DNA of 7,804 bases from Desulfuromonadaceae bacterium UBA2294 (GTDB lineage: Bacteria > Desulfobacterota > Desulfuromonadia > Desulfuromonadales > UBA2294). Below are positions 6,075 through 7,804 of this stretch, piece after piece (position 1 is the first letter of the stretch; the number at the start of each line of letters is the position of its first letter). A program made the position numbers and the translations under genes. The stretch covers positions 14,018-21,821 of the forward strand of contig DDWE01000102.1 in the NCBI GenBank assembly GCA_002345625.1, written 5' to 3'. The notes beneath the pieces are model-generated. The model saw only the letters and a program-made list of their open reading frames with translations, was not told where the DNA came from and ran no database searches.

Positions 6075-6320
6075 GAGTCAACGGCCGGGCGCTGCGCCCC
6101 GTACCCAGCCTTACTTTCTTTTGCGCGCACAAAAAGAAAGTAAGCAAAGAAAATGCGCCCAGTGCCGCCGCCCGCTGCGCGGATTCCCTCCACTTCGCAG
6201 ACGTTTCGGGGCCGCAAAAAAACTTGCCCTGCGGGCTTCGGACATTTTTGCGGCAAAGCTCCCGAACCGTCCACTGCGCTCCGGCGGAGGCAAATGGGGG
6301 TTGAAGGTCAAAATCCTGAA
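6075..6320 (+). repeat. structured dispersed repeat, direct copy 2
   Basis: A second near-identical unit in the same orientation as 5541-5787. H1 is GGGCG (6087-6091) with CGCCC (6095-6099). H2 is 6110-6122 with 6132-6144, a perfect 13 bp with loop GCGCGCACA. H4 is 6211-6220 with 6245-6254, again enclosing GCCC-TGC-GGGC. The four core substitutions relative to copy 1 all fall outside these stems. Its end passes into another 7-bp tandem tract that stops 6 nt short of the stop codon of the DUF4149 gene. High identity to copy 1 points to recent duplication or gene conversion. Confidence 0.88.
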
Positions 6321-6339
6321 TCCTGAATCCTGAATCCTG
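6314..6339 (+). repeat. tandem 7-bp repeat, three units of TCCTGAA plus partial
   Basis: Three tandem TCCTGAA units are followed by TCCTG. The unit differs from the tract at 5782-5823 by one base (CCTGAAT against CCTGAAA), and every unit within each tract carries its own version, so each tract appears to have expanded separately after the element duplicated. Confidence 0.88.
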
Positions 6340-6345
6340 CCCACT

Positions 6346-6786
6346 TTACAACAAAACAACCAGCACCACTCCCCCCACAAAGACCGCAATATTGCAAACC
6401 GCCGAAACTCCGTGCAGTCGACCGAATTCCTGACGCAGCGGATCGTCCTTGCTGGTGGTTTCAAACGAACCGATCTGCTCCTTGAGCGCCGCCGCTTTCG
6501 GTTCGATGACCAGGGCTTGAAACGAGGTGGCGGCGAGCATCAGACAGAGCAGAACCAGCGCTGGCACAAAATTCTTTCCGCGCTGCAACAGCAGGCAGAC
6601 CAGAGCGACAGCGCCACAGACGATCCCCCAGATAAAATAGCCGGGGAAGAGGACGCCGACGATTTTGCCGGCGAGATCACGGGACTGGGTTTTGAACAGC
6701 GTCGGGGTGAGGACGAAGGTGAACAGAGCGACACCACCGACCCAGAAGGCGATGGCTAAACGGTAGAAAACAGCGATAACGGACAT
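6346..6786 (-). CDS. DUF4149-type four-helix membrane protein
   Basis: A 146-residue integral membrane protein with four hydrophobic segments: residues about 5-27 (AFWVGGVALFTFVLTPTLF), 44-66, 74-93 and 126-145. A charged loop of about 35 residues lies between helices 3 and 4 (EPKAAALKE ... RQEFGRLHG). The opening WVGG and TPTLF motifs, and the RLHGVSAVCN entry to the last helix, resemble the DUF4149 (TMEM205-like) family, whose function is unknown. The ATG at 6784-6786 has GGAG 5 nt upstream. The frame remains open to 6981, but the added residues lack membrane or family features and would run into the promoter region of the divergent gene. The stop lies 6 nt from the 7-bp repeat tract of the neighbouring element. 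Confidence 0.82.
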   Translation of the reverse strand: MSVIAVFYRLAIAFWVGGVALFTFVLTPTLFKTQSRDLAGKIVGVLFPGYFIWGIVCGAVALVCLLLQRGKNFVPALVLLCLMLAATSFQALVIEPKAAALKEQIGSFETTSKDDPLRQEFGRLHGVSAVCNIAVFVGGVVLVVLL

Positions 6787-6963
6787 GATGACTCCGGCAT
6801 GGGGGGTTATTCTGCCAATCGAAAAAATGGCCAAGCACCTGTCTCCAAGTATGGCTTCGGCATAGACTAGAACACACAGCGCGTTTGTCAAACCGCAAAT
6901 CCGGCAGCCGGCGGCCAAATCTTTACATGACCACACAGGAAGCTTTGCGTTAATATATGATCC

Positions 6964-6969
6964 TATAAT
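6964..6969 (+). promoter_or_regulatory. -10 box of the AEC transporter gene
   Basis: A perfect TATAAT lies 24 nt before the ATG at 6994, in AT-rich sequence of the divergent intergenic region. The matching -35 position (about 6941-6946, AGCTTT) is poor, so the promoter is either activator-dependent or only a chance match. Transcription would start near 6976. Confidence 0.4.
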
Positions 6970-6993
6970 TACCCGGCCCATTCATGAGGCGCA

Positions 6994-7804
6994 ATGTCGA
7001 ACTTTATTCTCATCGGTATTTTTGTCGGTCTTGGCCTCATCTTCCGTCGCCTTGAAGCGTTTCCGAAAGATTCGGCCCAGGTGCTGAACATGTTCGCGCT
7101 GTATGTGTCGCTGCCGGCGCTGATTCTGCTCAAGATGCCGCAACTCAAACTTGGACGCGAGGCTCTGGTGGTGGCGATTGCCCCCTGGGGGATGTTGCTG
7201 CTCTCCGTCGCCCTGATTCTGCTGGCAGCGCGCCATTTTGGCTGGAGCCGGGCCAAGACCGGGGTACTGCTGCTGGTGGTGCCGGTTGGGAACACCTCAT
7301 TCATGGGAGTGCCGATGGTCAATGCTTTTTTCGGTTCTCCCGGTATCCCCTACCTCATCGTTTACGACCAGATCGGTACCATGTTGATCTTCGCCCTTTA
7401 CGGTTCGCTGATCCTTGCTCTGTATGGCAAAGAGGGAACCCTGAATATCGCCAGCGTCGCCCGGCGGGCGCTGCTCTTTCCACCGACCATCGCCGCGGTG
7501 GCCGGTCTCGCTCTGCGGCCCTGGCCTTATCCCGAACTGGTTGTCACCACCCTGCACGGTATCTCCCAGAGTCTGACACCGCTTGTGATGACCGCCATCG
7601 GTTTTCAGTTACGCTGGCGCCTCAGCCCCAACGTCCTCGGCCCGCTAAGCTACGGACTGCTGATCAAGTTGCTGGTGGCACCGCTGGTGGCGCTGGGGGT
7701 GTTCCGCCTGTTCGGTCTTAGCGGGTTGCCGGTCGATATTGCGGTCTTTGAAGCCGGCATGCCACCGATGGTGACGGCCGGAGCGCTGGCGGTGGTGGCG
7801 GGGG
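6994..7804 (+). CDS. AEC family transporter (auxin efflux carrier-like), 3'-truncated by window
   Basis: The frame is open from ATG 6994 to the last base, giving 270 codons without a stop; the family is usually a little over 300 residues. It is strongly hydrophobic, with helices at about 3-18, 33-47, 57-79, 88-98, 120-143, 160-174 and 215-240. Conserved AEC features are GNTSFMGVPM (99-108), in the broken helix of the first repeat half, and FEAGMPPMVTAGALA (252-266) in the second half. Family role: secondary export or uptake of small organic anions such as malate or auxin-like compounds across the inner membrane; the substrate cannot be read from sequence. TGAGG lies about 5 nt upstream of the ATG. 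It is divergent from the DUF4149 gene. Confidence 0.88.
   Translation, partial: MSNFILIGIFVGLGLIFRRLEAFPKDSAQVLNMFALYVSLPALILLKMPQLKLGREALVVAIAPWGMLLLSVALILLAARHFGWSRAKTGVLLLVVPVGNTSFMGVPMVNAFFGSPGIPYLIVYDQIGTMLIFALYGSLILALYGKEGTLNIASVARRALLFPPTIAAVAGLALRPWPYPELVVTTLHGISQSLTPLVMTAIGFQLRWRLSPNVLGPLSYGLLIKLLVAPLVALGVFRLFGLSGLPVDIAVFEAGMPPMVTAGALAVVAG

Noticed and set aside
5513..6274. 253-codon open frame on the minus strand through the repeat cluster
   Set aside because: It crosses two complete repeat elements and the 7-bp tract, has no ribosome binding site, and its peptide is just translated palindromes (SGFRFQ repeats, low-complexity Arg/Gly). Overlapping frames of similar length are open on both strands, as expected from the repeat composition.
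5969..6304. 111-codon frame on the plus strand in direct copy 2
   Set aside because: The same peptide pattern (FFCAHKKKVSKENAP) appears in copy 1 in a different, broken context; it is the translation of the H2 palindrome rather than a conserved protein.
5541..6320. Insertion sequence or transposon bounded by the two direct repeats
   Set aside because: The 287 bases between them encode no transposase, and the middle holds a related repeat, so a composite transposon is not supported.
6787..6981. 65-residue N-terminal extension of the DUF4149 protein
   Set aside because: The extension lacks family similarity and would cover the promoter region of the divergent transporter gene; the internal ATG at 6786 has GGAG at proper spacing and begins at the first membrane helix.

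Overview
This GC-rich window carries housekeeping-type and accessory genes of a Gram-negative bacterium. Two things point to a Gram-negative: the end of an ExbB/ExbD/TonB energy-transduction operon, which implies an outer membrane, and a secreted dienelactone hydrolase with a classical signal peptide. The protein styles (RIO-type kinase beginning MKIPKRLEPL, stand-alone M50 protease, DUF454, DUF4149, AEC carrier) together with the small lysine-rich protein suggest the Desulfuromonadales/Geobacter side of the former Deltaproteobacteria. That placement is an inference from general familiarity and has not been tested.

Layout. 1-1206 (+): the 3' end of exbB, then exbD and tonB, with each gene overlapping the next (8 nt and 4 nt). 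1207-1371 holds no gene; it is AT-rich with a weak -10-like TATAAC at 1334-1339. 1372-1818 (+): an AT-rich, TTG-initiated small membrane protein of unknown function. 1868-1897: a hairpin terminator, probably bidirectional, between this gene and the convergent RIO-type kinase (1922-2770, -). Upstream of the kinase is a tiny 35-codon lysine-rich gene (2922-3029, -) with a strong ribosome binding site and its own terminator (2839-2874).

3255-4604 (+): a membrane-embedded site-2-type zinc metalloprotease and a DUF454 inner-membrane protein, 6 nt apart and probably co-transcribed. 3030-3254 and 4605-4756 are intergenic with no convincing element. 4757-5494 (+): an exported dienelactone-hydrolase-family enzyme.

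5495-6345 is an 850-base region without a credible gene and is the most interesting part of the window. It holds three copies of one structured repeat: two nearly identical direct copies (5541-5787 and 6075-6320) and a strongly diverged third copy in inverted orientation between them (about 5845-6060). The core measures 168, 168 and 172 bases in the three copies. Its hairpins keep their order and positions, while the stem sequences differ by compensating changes. Each direct copy ends in a tract of tandem 7-bp units. The cluster sits between the convergent 3' ends of the hydrolase gene and a DUF4149 membrane-protein gene (6346-6786, -).

6787-6993 is a divergent intergenic region with a TATAAT box facing right. 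6994-7804 (+) is an AEC-family (auxin-efflux-carrier-like) transporter cut off by the window edge.

Apart from exbB-exbD-tonB and the protease/DUF454 pair, neighbouring genes show no obvious shared pathway.
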